Shown: piece by piece, positions 34,701 through 46,620 of the stretch
Layout: every line of letters begins with the position of its first letter
How positions within the stretch are numbered: position 1 is the stretch's first letter
Origin: Phorcus lineatus
Lineage: Eukaryota; Mollusca; Gastropoda; Trochida; Trochidae
Assembly (NCBI GenBank): GCA_921293015.1
Contig: OV121094.1
Span: forward strand, 39,554,054-39,618,053
Length of the DNA: 64,000 nt
Reading direction: 5' to 3'
Position numbers and translations under genes: made by a program
The notes under the pieces: model-generated
Told to the model about the DNA's origin: nothing
The model's database searches: none
The model's input: only the letters and a program-made list of their open reading frames with translations

Positions 34701-36280
34701 TTATCTCTCAATCCATACCTATAGACATCAGAATGCATACAAATCTTTCTTTCTGATTGCCCAATATGCTTTAAATCTACTGTATGATATCATAGCGATA
34801 CTGCTTTTTTTATATTTTGTTACTAATTAGAATAGATAGATAAATAATTATCCTCTAAAGATTTTTATCATTATATTTCATTCTATAATTGTCCTCTATG
34901 TATTTGCTATCAACTTTATCTAATTATTTGTTATTTGTCTAACCTCATGAAGTAGCTGAAATATTTATTTTAGTTTCATTGAATAGTTACTGAATTTTGG
35001 AATTTAATTTTCAGTATAATGATAAAGTATATTATCATACACACAGTCACCACTAGTTCCATGCTGAATTGTGCACAATCATATAGAAAAAAATTCATTC
35101 AAATTTATTCATGTTCTTTGAGGATTTAACAGCAGAACGTCCACCTATCTGAAATCTAAAGTTATAGCTGTCTGTCTAAGTTGGTTATTGATATTTCTAT
35201 ATTTCTATTTCGACTTTGTTGATGAACTTTCATTTCTCAAATCTGACAAAATTATGAAAATTCATCAGATTCCTACACTTTTATACAAATCTTTTTAATT
35301 GGTTTATACACATGTCATTGATAAAACATTGATTGGATTAGCCGAATGTAAACACACTTACTAAACCGTCTTCTCTATACCACTAATAATAGAAGATATA
35401 TCATTAAGATTAACAAATATTATGATCATCATTAACATTAACAGTGTTTTTTTAAAGTTCAGTAATGTGAAAATTAAAATGTACAAAGTTTTATTCAATT
35501 CCATTACAAATGTAACCAAATATAGCCCAAATTATTGAATCTCAAACATATTCAAAATATCAACAATTTATTTTTAACTTGTATATTTTGTATAGACAAA
35601 TTTTTTTAATCATATAGTTTTTCTATACGCATACAAATTTCTCCAATGTCTTACAATTCTATTGAAAGTTATACTAATTAAATCAAATTCATCCAAGTTT
35701 CAAAATATTTTGTTAACATAGACATCGGTCTATATAATGCAAACACACACCTCTAAAATCCTCCAAAGTCATCAAAATTTATCAAAATGTTTTTCATAGC
35801 TTATATTTTCCCAAAACAAAATTCTGTTTTAGACAATTAGAGAGTTTTCAAATTTATCATTGTTACCAAATCTGTTTTCTTTTGTATTTAATTCCATAAA
35901 ATAAATAATTTTAGAAATATTTATTTAAATTAATGTATTTCTTGTTAGTTCATATATACAACCTCAAAATTGGTGAATACAAATATTCATAAAAAATGTA
36001 TGTATTTCTTAAGATTTTTAGTTAATACATTTATCAAGATATGTCAAATGTGCACATCTTTAATCCACCTTTATCATAGTTTACCGTTTTAAAATAAATC
36101 AAGAGGATGCTGAGAGGTGAATTTGCAGAAACACATATACTGATAAGGGTTATATTGATGAAAACAAAGGCATTCAAGTTCAGTCTATTATTGTTTAATA
36201 TCCTTTGAATCGGCACAAATGGAAGAATCTGTATTCATGAAAATAATATTGAAGCATATTCTTGCGACAAATTTCTGAAA
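34701..36280. other. very AT-rich stretch without clear period
   Basis: Words similar to those in the flanking arrays appear irregularly (for example AAAATTCATTCAAATTTATTCATG near 35089), so this may be older array DNA. No gene is supported. Confidence 0.4.
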
Positions 36281-36830
36281 AAAACTTTCTACTCAAATAA
36301 ATTCATTTAAATAAATAATAATCAAATTCAGTGATATAATTCCAAATATATTTTATCTGTGTAACTAAATGAGTTGAGATTCATTAAAATAAACAGTATA
36401 AAAATTCAGTGAAATGTTACTGAATATATATATTTCTTCTGCTCCACTAATAAAATCAAGGTTTCACCAAATAAATAGTTTCAAATTCAGTGAAATATTT
36501 CCAAGTATATTTTCTCTATAGAACTTAATTGATCAAGATTTATCAAGATTAAAATTCAAATTCAGTGAGATATTTCCAAATATTTTTTTCTGTATAACTG
36601 AATTAATCCAGATTCATGTAATAATAGTAATCAAATTCAGCATATATTTCCAAATATATTTTGTCTGTAAAACTAAATGACTCAAGATTCATAAAAAATG
36701 GTATTCAAATTCAGCAATATATTTCGATGAAATATTTTATCTGCAGAACTAAATGATTCCAGATTCATGAAAATAAAATTATTCAAATTCACAGCAATAT
36801 TACAAGTATATTTCCTTACCTAAAGTCCCT
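36281..36830. repeat. 75-bp AT-rich tandem array
   Basis: Seven units marked by CAAATTCAGTGAAATATTTCC-like words at about 36327, 36402, 36482, 36558, 36633, 36706 and 36785, linked by AACTAAATGA and AAGATTCATAAAA words. Diverged, with a constant period of 73-80 bp. Confidence 0.88.
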
Positions 36831-37885
36831 TGTTCAACATCTAACGATCAGATATACCTCCAATTCAGATCTCCTTTCATCTATGTTCAGTCCTTTCGTA
36901 TTCTCTGTCAACGTATTATGCATTTTGTCCACTCAACTATTTTCTGTTGTTGCTATTGGCAACTGCAGTAATTTGTCAAGTTCTTTCAAAGATCTCTTAA
37001 AGAAATCATCTGAACTTGATCAAAGCTCATCAATCTCAAATCAAAAATTATTTGCGAGAATTATTTATCTAACGCCTCGTTGCTTGCTGAATCTCTCTAC
37101 ATTAACAATTGCAGTTTAGCTAAACTCTTTCTTAGTGACTTTCGTCTATTGTAAAGGTTATATTTTAGGTAAAGATTATATATCAATGGGAAATATGATA
37201 TATTTTACTTAGTTCTATTCGTGCTATTGACAAACAGTTTCTCATTGACCAGAGCAGGAGTTGTACGAATGATGCTGATTTCGTTTGATTATTTTATCTC
37301 AGTAGTAAAATATATTTTGAATTTTAGATTTGATGATTCATCTCACATCAAGTTTTGCAGTAGATAGCAAAAATATGTAAAGATTTAAATAACGGTTTCT
37401 TAGTGACTTTTGACAATTGTGTTAGTGACATCTGACAGAAAGATTGTATTTGAAGGTGATTAATGATTTTATTTCAAAATACAAATATTCATCTTAACTT
37501 CTCTCTGTGATAAGGCAACTACTTTGCTGTTTAGATTGTTATGAAGATAAACAGATATTTTTCCAACTAACATGCCATGATCATAATTGGTACGCAATAA
37601 CAAAATAATTTCAAAATTATAAAAAAATGTTCTAATGTACAACTAAAATAAATTAAACATGATATACTGGTAGTTATTTAATTCCTATTACTTATTACAA
37701 GTTAGTGACTTTTCATGCAAAAACAAGACTATGAAAAGGTATGTATACAGTTGGATGAAGACAGACAATAAAACTACAAAGTGTTATGTAGCTACATAAT
37801 AATGTTGACATGTATATGTAGCTATATCCAGGTACTTTAAGTTTATCATCCCCCTGAAGAAATTGTATTTTCAAAGCAGCCAACA
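36831..37885. other. unannotated stretch
   Basis: No repeat array. A 78-codon plus frame with an ATG (36883-37119) begins with a hydrophobic stretch (MFSPFVFSVNVLCILS) and could superficially look secreted, but no family is recognisable and neighbouring sequence gives no support, so I do not call a gene. Confidence 0.35.
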
Positions 37886-37889
37886 TGCA

Positions 37890-38170
37890 TAAGGCATGAC
37901 CATGTAGGTCTGTAAAACCTGTTTCCGCCAGAGGCTCAGCAACTTTGTCTGCAGTAGAGAACTGCTCTGTTCAGGTTAGGGTGCAATGCTTCACTGAATT
38001 TCAGTGCAGTGCCACCCATGGTTTGCTAGTTCCAGCCGATGCTCACAGGTTTCCCCGCAACGCATATAGCCACAATGGTATTGCAGGCTTTCTTCCTGCC
38101 ATAATACTAGCAGTCGTGATATAAGTGAAATAATCTTGAAAATGGCGTTAAACTCCATATAACCTCACCT
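37890..38170 (-). repeat. interspersed SINE-like repeat, minus copy
   Basis: Reverse complement of the family seen at 1201-1395 and more complete. On the minus strand it runs from AGGTGAGGTTATATGGAGTT and TTTAACGCCATTTTCAAG through CACGACTGCTAGTATTATGG and AACCTGTGAGCATCGGCTGG to CCTACATGGTCATGCC. Non-coding. The subfamily is unassigned. Confidence 0.78.
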
Positions 38171-39275
38171 GTAAATCCGGTATATAAAACTATGAAACTT
38201 GTGAAATAACAAATTTCATGGTATTTGCACTTTCAATCAATACCAATATATCAGAATCAAATCAGATCAATCAGCAAAATCATTTAATGTATTTATGTTT
38301 ATCATGTATATATATGTATTCATTTATAGAAATAACTGAATGACTATTTCTAAATTGCTAAATTATTCATTGATTATGACTTATCTTAAATCAGTTTATC
38401 TTTCAAGTTTGATGAGCATGAAATATTTTGAGTCACTACAAGATTTTGATTTTGATTTTATATATATTCAATTATTGGTGAAAATTAGAGAGCATTTAAT
38501 TTTTTGGTAATTGAGAGAGGTTTACAAAGGTAAAACCTAATTATCTAATTTCTATTGTTAAACGGAAATAGATGAAAGAAGAGGCTAGGGGTTCTGGGCC
38601 ACCCATGGCCAAAACCGAAAACTACAGGATTCTACTGTTACATGTTACATTAAAGAAAGTGGAGTGATGTATGATCCCCTCCATGCTTTTAGGAAGCGGG
38701 TTGCATAGAGTCTTAATACATTGGGATGATACAACCAAGTCTGCTACAAGGTGCAAGTTCCAATTTCCTATACCCTCTTCAGGTGGACATCAATAGATTG
38801 CTTGCTAGACCAGGACACACTAAATAACAGGATTTCAATCTCAACATCTTTCAGATGACATTGAGAGGATGATAAGTTCATTATTGAAGTAAACAATCCA
38901 CCTGACACCTCTTTATCGGCCCAGGTGAGATATCTTTGACTATGTGCGTTTGAATGTTGGCCTATGGATATTTAGTGCAAGATTATTACTGTTATCAAAG
39001 GTTTTTGATTCTTATAAGAACCAAAATTTACTGTTGATTTGATCGTCTTTCTTATGGTTATTTGGAGGATGTTATGTCTATGGTCAAGTGACATCTTCTG
39101 ACCTTACAGTTAACTACAAAACATCAACTATCAACAGTTCCAAGAATCACCTGATTTTCTTCCAAGGATTTGCCTCTCAGTGACTATAAATAACCAACCA
39201 TTACATTGAGTGAAAATTAATCATTATTAGCAGTGTCGGAATGAGTGGGCCAATGCTTGACGGCATGTTATAAAT
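38171..39275. other. unannotated stretch
   Basis: AT-rich on the left, more mixed from about 38575 onward. No gene or repeat that I can support. Confidence 0.4.
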
Positions 39276-39474
39276 AAGTACTGGTGACAAGCTAGTGTCC
39301 GGAGGAGGCAAATTATGGGAAGGCAATCAGGGAATACCTCTAAGTAAGTACTGGTGACAAGCCATTGGAGGAAAATTATGGGAATAAAATCAAGTAATTG
39401 CAATAAGTAAATGTTGGTGACAACACGGTGTCCACAGAAGGCAAATTATAGGAATGCAATCAGGGAATTGTAAA
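39276..39474. repeat. three tandem units of about 65 bp
   Basis: Units start AAGTACTGGTGACAAGC at 39276 and 39346 and AAGTAAATGTTGGTGACAA at 39405. Each contains GTGTCC-like, GGAGGCAAATTATGGGAA and GCAATCAGGGAAT words. The middle unit is slightly shortened. Confidence 0.85.
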
Positions 39475-40106
39475 GTCCTTGCTGAAACAAATTTGCTGAT
39501 TCAGCAGGAGGATTCACATGACAATCAAAATAAAAATGTTTGCCAATGTACAACCAGCTCTAAGACTCAATTTGTCAACCTTTCATGTTAATTGTGTCAT
39601 CAACAATGAGTGTCTCAACCTTTTCCAAAACAAACACATACAGTGCGAAAAGTTTCCTTTGAAGCACATTCTTGATGAAGGTACTGAAATTTTCCCACAG
39701 GGTTTACACTTAGGTTATCAAATTCTTCTGACTAGAAACTATCTATTTTCTTTCAATAATTCATGGCATATCTTCATCAAAGTTACCCGTTCTTGTTTCT
39801 GGAAATAAAGCATCCGCCAAAACACATTTGTAATGTTTTTTAATATCAGTTAAAAATTATTTATCATGACAATCAACAATTGTGAATCTGGATGGGGCAG
39901 TGTTTGTCCATGGAGGTTATGAGAAGGTGTTATTGCTGGACAAGACATGCGGATCCCCAAGAGGATTCTGATGGACATGCTAGGGCTAGTGCTTTTAAAC
40001 ATTAGAACATTGCAGTGAAGGGGTCGTATCCATGAAATACACGGCAGAATATTGGGTAACTTCTCAAGGATATTTTAATTGTAACACATCGCCACCTATG
40101 AGGGTG
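39475..40106. other. unannotated stretch
   Basis: A 96-codon plus frame with an ATG (39518-39808) was considered. It has no recognisable motif and sits alone, so it is left as chance. Nothing else is seen. Confidence 0.35.
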
Positions 40107-40190
40107 GAATTATCCTCATCATCATTGTCATCATCAACATCATCAACATCATCATCATCATCATCATCATGTTTGTCATCTTATTCCTTA
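40107..40190. repeat. ATC/TCA microsatellite
   Basis: Imperfect CATCAT and CATCAA triplets ending with about eight pure ATC units. The serine-rich frame across it is a by-product. Confidence 0.9.
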
Positions 40191-41385
40191 CCTTGTAAAG
40201 ACAGTCTTGTCAGGGTGTTTTTTTGTGTCTGTAAAGTCAAATGTCACAATTGGTAATTTTTTCGAAAGATCAAAATGAAAGTAGAAAAGTATGTGATTAA
40301 AATGACAAACAATGTAAACACTTTTATGATATCATTATTTATTATCATCCAAGAATTTTTCAAGAGAATTTATCATCGTTCTCTTATTGATTATTTTATC
40401 TGTTGTGTAAAAAAAATGCAGACAGGAATGAAATTATCAATTATAGTAAGAAACAAATTAAAATTGTCGACTCAAACTTCAAGACATTAATATTTTTGTT
40501 TGTCATTTTCTTTTTATGAAAAACTTTGATAAAATAAATTCTAAAATAAGAAATATTTTGTTTATCAAGCTATGAATTTATTATTTTACTGCATGTTTTT
40601 CTATACAGTAAATGATAAAAATTTCTTTTCATACAATCAATGAGAAAAATCATACAAAATTTAAAAATAAATTTTTTAGGCTTCTATATTCATAAAATAA
40701 GTAAATTATTTACACATGTAAATTTAACTAATACTTACATGTTTTTCTTTTATTCTTCATATCTTAATTGGCTCATTTCATATAGTAAAAAGATTTAATC
40801 ACAATTGTTATTTGAGAAAATAAACAGTATCTTTTTTTAACCCTATATTCACCCACTTGCCAAGTTTCCTAGAATTATTATTTGTTAAAGGGATGTTTTG
40901 TCAGATCCACTTATTTTTGCATTTGAAATTTAAAAAAACATTATCCTACCTCTTGTAAGAATCTCAGTTGCTGATTGGTCCAGGTGACCCTGGATAACAA
41001 CTGGTATCACCCCCTATAGATTGAAGTGATAAATGTTTTTACTCTGCCATGACGAAAGTGGACCTCTAACCATCTGATCAAACACTAACCCATTTTCTTG
41101 GTTCTCATCATAAAGGTTTTGGTATATTTTGGTTTGTATATTTGATGAGTTGAAATAATTTGGCTGTAAGATAAATTTGTTACATACCAACCAGGGTGAC
41201 ACATAGAGATTATTACCTGAGGAAGTGTGAATTTTTTCATTACCCGAGTGAGAGGAGGTTTATACACAAATATGCAAATGTCTCGTAAAATTTATATGAC
41301 ACGCTAATGAGTGTATTAATTTATTACCAATTTTATTCCATTTAAATTGCATGGAAATATGATTAATCTACTGGAATTCTATATC
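40191..41385. other. unannotated AT-rich stretch
   Basis: No gene or array supported. Overlapping minus-strand frames near 41014-41267 are not convincing. Confidence 0.4.
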
Positions 41386-41427
41386 CTATATATATATCTA
41401 TATATCTATCTATCTATATATAGATAG

Positions 41428-41493
<66 letters not shown>
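41386..41493. repeat. AT/ATCT microsatellite
   Basis: Interrupted TATATCTA units followed by about 31 AT dinucleotides (41431-41493). Confidence 0.95.
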
Positions 41494-41499
<6 letters not shown>

Positions 41500-42742
41500 C
41501 TACAACTTTTCAGGTAATAAAATCATTAAACTGACTGCCAAGTGACAATGCTTTATCACAGCCTCTACCACTAGCAATACCATGAATAGCTTCTCTTCAT
41601 TCTCATTGCATTCTTTAGCGATGAATATAGGCTATTTTTTTGTTAAATTGTCAAGTCTTAAGCAACCAGAATGTTACCCTTGGTAACATGTGTCATGTAA
41701 ATGTATAAAGTGAGTTACCATTAAATGTCTAAAGTTTCTAAACTCAACTATGCATAATCAAATGCCAATTATCTCACAATTGAAAAAATATTTAGTCATC
41801 AATATCTAATCAAGCATTATGATGATCAACTATAATGAACCAATCCTCTTGCCAATTAGTAGTCATCATATTTCAATAAATCTTTTAAGAAACGTGATTT
41901 CATATTTACAAATGAAGATATTCATTAGGTCCTAAGTATATCATTAAAAAAATTAAGGAAAGGAGTGAGAAATCTAAACTTTATTTATTTTTGAATGATA
42001 TATCTTCTCTCATTTATAAACTATGGAAATAATGGTTTAATCTTGAAACGATTGTTCTCTCCCTCTATAGCTAATCAATGTTAAAAGGTGTGAAACAAGT
42101 TACTTTTACTTAAAGATTATAATTCCTCATTATGCTAATTACAATAAAATTTCGAAATTTTGTTTGCCATTAGCATCATAACGCCACTTTACAGTGCCTA
42201 TTTATGCAGTGTTCTATCTCTTTAATGGTGAGCACCAAGCAAGGAAGCAACAACTTCCATCTTTTAACGTGGCTTGCAATAACATGTTTACCATTTATGT
42301 ATTTTTAGGTGTTTTAGTAAATTTGTCAATTCACAAACTGTTTGAACCCAGGGAAATTTTTCCGATTGCAGACAATTTTTTCAAAAGAGGAGAGAAAGAA
42401 ATGATTTGTAACTTTTATGCTAAATACATTAGAAGATACACCATTGTTCATTATCAGTGCTTTAATAAACTGTTGATTGAGACACTCTCTCATTGCCCAA
42501 TGCATTTCTAACTTCCCCCTGAATAAGAATGAGATACTAATATAGATAATTAAATAGGAAAATTCAGTTCATGCAACCATTTGATTAATTATTAAATGAC
42601 ATTGGAAGATAATTTTTACAAACAAATTTTAGATTTAAAATATTACTTATTTTCATGAGTAGAAAACTTTCTATAATTAGCACATAGAACAAGAAAAAAA
42701 ACTTTCTGACCAATGAAGTATAGAAAAGAAAAACATTTTATT
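41494..42742. other. unannotated AT-rich stretch
   Basis: A 105-codon plus frame at 42194-42511 begins with GTG and has no recognisable domain. It is not called. No arrays. Confidence 0.35.
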
Positions 42743-42765
42743 CCCCCCTCCCCCCCCCCCCCCCC
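42743..42765. repeat. poly-C tract
   Basis: Six C, one T, then sixteen C. It is the longest C homopolymer in the window and an outlier in AT-rich DNA. The exact length may be unreliable, since homopolymers are often miscounted in assemblies. Confidence 0.9.
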
Positions 42766-43250
42766 ATCCTTTATGGACAGTTGCAACAATGAAGTCAGAA
42801 AGGAATTGCAAATTCCACTAAATACCTTCTTTTGATTTAATTAAAAATTTAATCAATACATATTTATTATACACAGACATAAGACAATGACCAGCCCTAT
42901 TTATAAGATATATAAAGTAATTAGCTGGGTACCTCCAATGTTGTTACGAGAAATCCTTCATAAGCAAAAACGTTTTAGTGACAATGAATGAACTTTTTGT
43001 CATAACAATCTGCCAAGAAATTAAATTCTTATAAATGAAATAATTTTTAAAAATTGAAATAGAAATAAAGATAATGTTCTAAACATATATTCTAGATACA
43101 TGTAGATAAATCTTGAAAATTAAAATTTTTAAGAATTCCCTTTTTTGGTTATACGCGTAAAACAATCACCTTTTTACATGATAAATCTTTAAAAAAGTAA
43201 AATCAAAACAATGATGTTCATAACTTTTAATGAAATCAAATACAAATTCC
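42766..43250. other. unannotated AT-rich stretch
   Basis: No supported features. Confidence 0.45.
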
Positions 43251-44560
43251 AATAGTTTTTTTTATTGCAGGTATATAAGTATGTAAGCTCACTCCCATGT
43301 CCACATTCATAACAATCTCTTCGTTAATCTGTTCTTATTGTATGATTATAACTTCTGAATTTTATCAAAATAAGTTGAATTATTTCTGATAAAACGCTGA
43401 TTCGTATATCATCCGTTGTTCCAGATAATTGTACAAGCGCATGTCCGTTTTCTAATACAGAGCAATTAAATCTTAAGGCAATAAAATACTTCATAGTTAT
43501 TATTTTATAAAATTTTTGAATTTCTATAAAGTTTTTTCAAGATATGTTTGGTAGATGAATATCAAGGAATGGAAACAAAATTCCTTTTCTTCCATTTTCC
43601 TATAATTTCTTATTCCACATACATAGATGCATGAATCCATTCCCATTTTCACATTCAATTCAATCTAATGCTCATAAATTAATCTTGGAATTCTTATTAT
43701 ATAATAGAAATAAATAAATCCATTAATATTTATTGCAGGTGCATTTCGTAAATTAAATTTTTTTTTTGCATATACCAATATTTAATTTTTTAAAGGAAAA
43801 TGAGTCCCCTCCATTATTACATAAAATGAGAAGAAAATAATTTGTCAAAAGAGTTTAAGAAATATTTTAAAGATAAGATCATAATAATGATATTATTCCA
43901 GAAATATTCTCATGAAGCTCAAATTAATTCATTGAAAACTACACTGATTCCTTATTCCAGATATATATGTAAGTATATATATAGGTAGATATGTCCCACC
44001 CATTATTAAATAAAACCTTGTTTTAACTGATAAATTCCTCTTCATTAAATAATTGAAATTTCTAGAGGTTCATTTTGAAGATGAATCTCATAAAAAGCAT
44101 GTTCAGCAAAATTCTTATTCCAACACAACTTTTTACTAATTAATTCTACCTCAATTAGTAATTAAATCTCTCGAGGTTCATTTTGAAGTTGAATCTGAAG
44201 AAAAGCATATTCAACAAATTCCTTATTTCTGATATATGAAAAGATGAGTCCAAACCTTTAACACTGTATATAATATTTTAATTGATAAATTCCTCCTCAT
44301 TAAATAATTAAAACTACCCAAGGTTCATTTACAAGGTAAATCTCAAGAAATGCAGATTCAGCTAATTCTTTATTCAAGAAAATATAAAATTATTACAAAA
44401 CAAAATTCAAATAAATGAATTCCTCAATAAATGATTAAAATTTCTCAAGGTTCATTATGAAGATAAATCTCGAGAAATGCAGATTCAACTAATTCCTTAT
44501 TCCAGATATATAAGTAGATGAGTCCCACCCATTATTACATAAAATGGGAAGAAAAGAATC
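43251..44560. repeat. degenerate AT-rich tandem region, 110-150-bp period
   Basis: AGGTTCATTTTGAAGATGAA-like words at 44066, 44174, 44321 and 44448 are each followed by a GCA(T/G)(A/G)TTCAGC block and a CTTATTCCAGATATATAAG block. GAGTCCCACCCATTATTAC-like words occur near 43801, 43992 and 44519. Units drift in length, so the array is old. Its right edge abuts the mixed-composition DNA upstream of the exon at 44910. Confidence 0.75.
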
Positions 44561-44909
44561 TGTCCAATGAGGCAAAGAAAGGCTGGAAGCTTATTCCAGT
44601 AAGTGACAGTGCCCCCCTCCCTCCCCCTCCCTCCCCATGTATACATTACGTATGTGAGGGACTACAAGGGGAATCCTTCACTGAGTTCTCCGGCTGTCGT
44701 AGTCTTGGAGTCTAAGTCACTTGCCTCACCAGCCTATGGTTAGCTTCTTGTCTGAGCTGAGATCGAGTTCCGTGGACGACGTCTATACTCTGTGGTCAGC
44801 GTGGTGTTCACTCGGACTGCAGATTGGCCAAAGCTACAGTAGCACATCACGTGCAGTTTCTTGAGGCTTTAGGCTCACATGCTCTTCGGTTGGTAGGAGA
44901 GAAAACAAC
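44561..44909 (+). promoter_or_regulatory. putative promoter and 5' UTR of the gene at 44910
   Basis: About 350 bp of balanced composition between degenerate repeats and the coding exon. It holds a polypyrimidine tract (44612-44636), CACATCACGTGCAG near 44843 and many CpG words, but no clear TATA box at a fixed distance. The in-frame stop TGA at 44862-44864 bounds the ORF on the left. The transcription start cannot be placed from sequence. Confidence 0.4.
44612..44636 (-). promoter_or_regulatory. C-rich tract, potential G-quadruplex on the minus strand
   Basis: Five C-runs (six, three, five, three and four C) separated by single T. The complementary strand meets the usual four-run G-quadruplex pattern with one-base loops. 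It lies about 275 bp upstream of the start codon, a common promoter location for such tracts. Confidence 0.6.
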
Positions 44910-44974
44910 ATGTATAATGATGTGTATAGTAGTGGTTGGACTCATGGTGGATATAGCGAGAATCGCTTCATGAG
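44910..44974 (+). CDS. candidate first coding exon of an unidentified gene
   Basis: ATG at 44910 has A at -3 (AACAACATG) and is the first Met after an in-frame stop at 44862. It encodes about 21 residues beginning MYNDVYSSGW, rich in Tyr, Ser and Gly, and meets a strong donor, ATGAG|GTATGT, at 44974/44975, leaving a phase-2 end (last codon starts AG). Reading through the donor adds only about 17 hydrophobic codons before TGA, so splicing is more sensible than a stand-alone ORF. The exon sits in a small island of balanced composition after repeats. Short N-terminal exons of this kind are common at alternative promoters of transcription factor genes, but I recognise no family. The downstream exons are not identified here and are presumably beyond 64000 or too short to see. 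Confidence 0.5.
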
Positions 44975-46115
44975 GTATGTCATTTTTATAGTTTTTTGTG
45001 ATATAGTTTTTTTGCTTTTTTCGTCTTGATTTCTTTTGTGGTGTGTTTTTTTGTTTATCAAATGATAATCACTTGCATATCAAGTGACAAAAATTATTTC
45101 ATTTGTTGCCGTCGATTGACATGTTAGATAATACGAAAGATTAGATAATATTTGATGTTTATTGGTTTTTTTAATGATTTTTGGTTCAATTGTTATATCA
45201 TTATTTTTTTTATTACTCAGCGTAATTTTATGTGTTTCAAAAACAGATTATACTGATAATGATTATCTTAAAAAGCAATAAAATAATTCAAGCAGAATTA
45301 CAATTTTCTTGTGCTGTTGGCATTTGTTCATTTATATTTTTAAAAAGAGCTTTATAAAAAAATAATTGGTCCAATGTTAATTCATCATAAGTATGTATAG
45401 CATGAACTACATAAGTAGTGTAATTCAGGGCTTCCTAACAATGAATTATATCTTCTTGAGTGTTATGTATCATTGTCGGAGCGCAATTGTCGTCATGCGC
45501 TCTAATTTTTATTTTTATGTGTATCTGTTAAATAGCACACATCTTAAGACATTTTTTCTAAAAGCTGTTACAATATGAGTTCCAAACAGGTGTTAATTGT
45601 TAAAAGATAACTTTTAATATTTCTAAAAAAACGTGACATTGATTACCTTTAAAAAATATTCTCCCCAAAAAGTATTTGTAATTGTTTTGACAAGAATTAC
45701 ACCTGAAAAAGCTGAAACACCTTGATTAATTAGCACAGGTGAACGTTACTCTGTGCAAGTTAGCGCATCAGCAAAATTGCTGCAAGTTATTTGTTATTTT
45801 GTAAAGTTCTAAAATGTTTTACTATTTTTAATTCTTGATGTAAGAAGAAGTTATTTTATCAATTATTAACCATCTTAAAATTTTGATACTATTTTTTATG
45901 CACATCTATTTAAAAAATATTGGGGTCAACATTTAAAAAATAATGCAACCACTTATCTTGAATAATTGTATTTCTTTAGTATGTTCTAAAATATGTATTT
46001 TTCTTACATGTATACTTAAATTATCTCATATAGATTTAAGTATACGATAATTATATAGATAAATATTTTACTATCTGATATATACCTTTTATTGAAGGCG
46101 CAGATGAAATTATAA
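44975..46115 (+). other. presumed start of intron 1
   Basis: Begins GTATGTC and becomes T-rich at once. A 61-codon plus frame (45393-45578) has no domain. Nothing else is supported. Confidence 0.35.
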
Positions 46116-46128
46116 AATATTCACATTG

Positions 46129-46172
<44 letters not shown>
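46116..46172. repeat. TA microsatellite next to a short palindrome
   Basis: ATATTCACATTGTGAATAT, a near-perfect palindrome, runs into about 20 TA units. Confidence 0.9.
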
Positions 46173-46177
<5 letters not shown>

Positions 46178-46239
46178 AAACTTTATATTTATCAAAATTT
46201 CCTGAACTTATGATTTTTAATGACATCTAAACTAAACAA

Positions 46240-46620
46240 GTCATTAACAAATAAATGATACAGTGCTGTAAGTCATTAAGATCAAGGCTGACGAAGCATT
46301 CATTATTACCTAATGAAGCTGACAACTTAAACTGACAGGTATATTGTGTCCCGACATAAATTATCGTCATTAAGATGCAAATGTGTAATATTTCACAGGA
46401 TACTTTGCCACATTATTAGGTTGTACAACCCATAACCTCAACGAAAGTCGTTAGAAATATAAACTGTGATATTAATTTTTTCACAGATAACTTTTGACAC
46501 ATCAGAGAGTGACTCCAATTGACCTTTCAATGACCATCAAATTCAGTAGAAAGACTTATATTTCCTTAACATTATTTCTGCTCAAGAACTCTATATCATT
46601 CTAGTTAACTTCACACGATC
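46240..46620. promoter_or_regulatory. candidate intronic enhancer
   Basis: Higher-complexity block with ATTATTACCTAATGA near 46303, TCATTAAGATGCAAATG (POU octamer ATGCAAAT at 46375-46382) and several CGACA/CGTCA words, just over 1 kb inside the presumed first intron. No frame is open. Motif content suggests an enhancer. Conservation is untested. Confidence 0.3.

Noticed and set aside
39518..39808. 96-codon plus ORF with ATG
   Set aside because: No recognisable motif, no promoter or splice signals, and length within chance for a 64-kb AT-rich window.
42194..42511. 105-codon plus ORF
   Set aside because: GTG start, AT-driven composition, no domain, no splice context.
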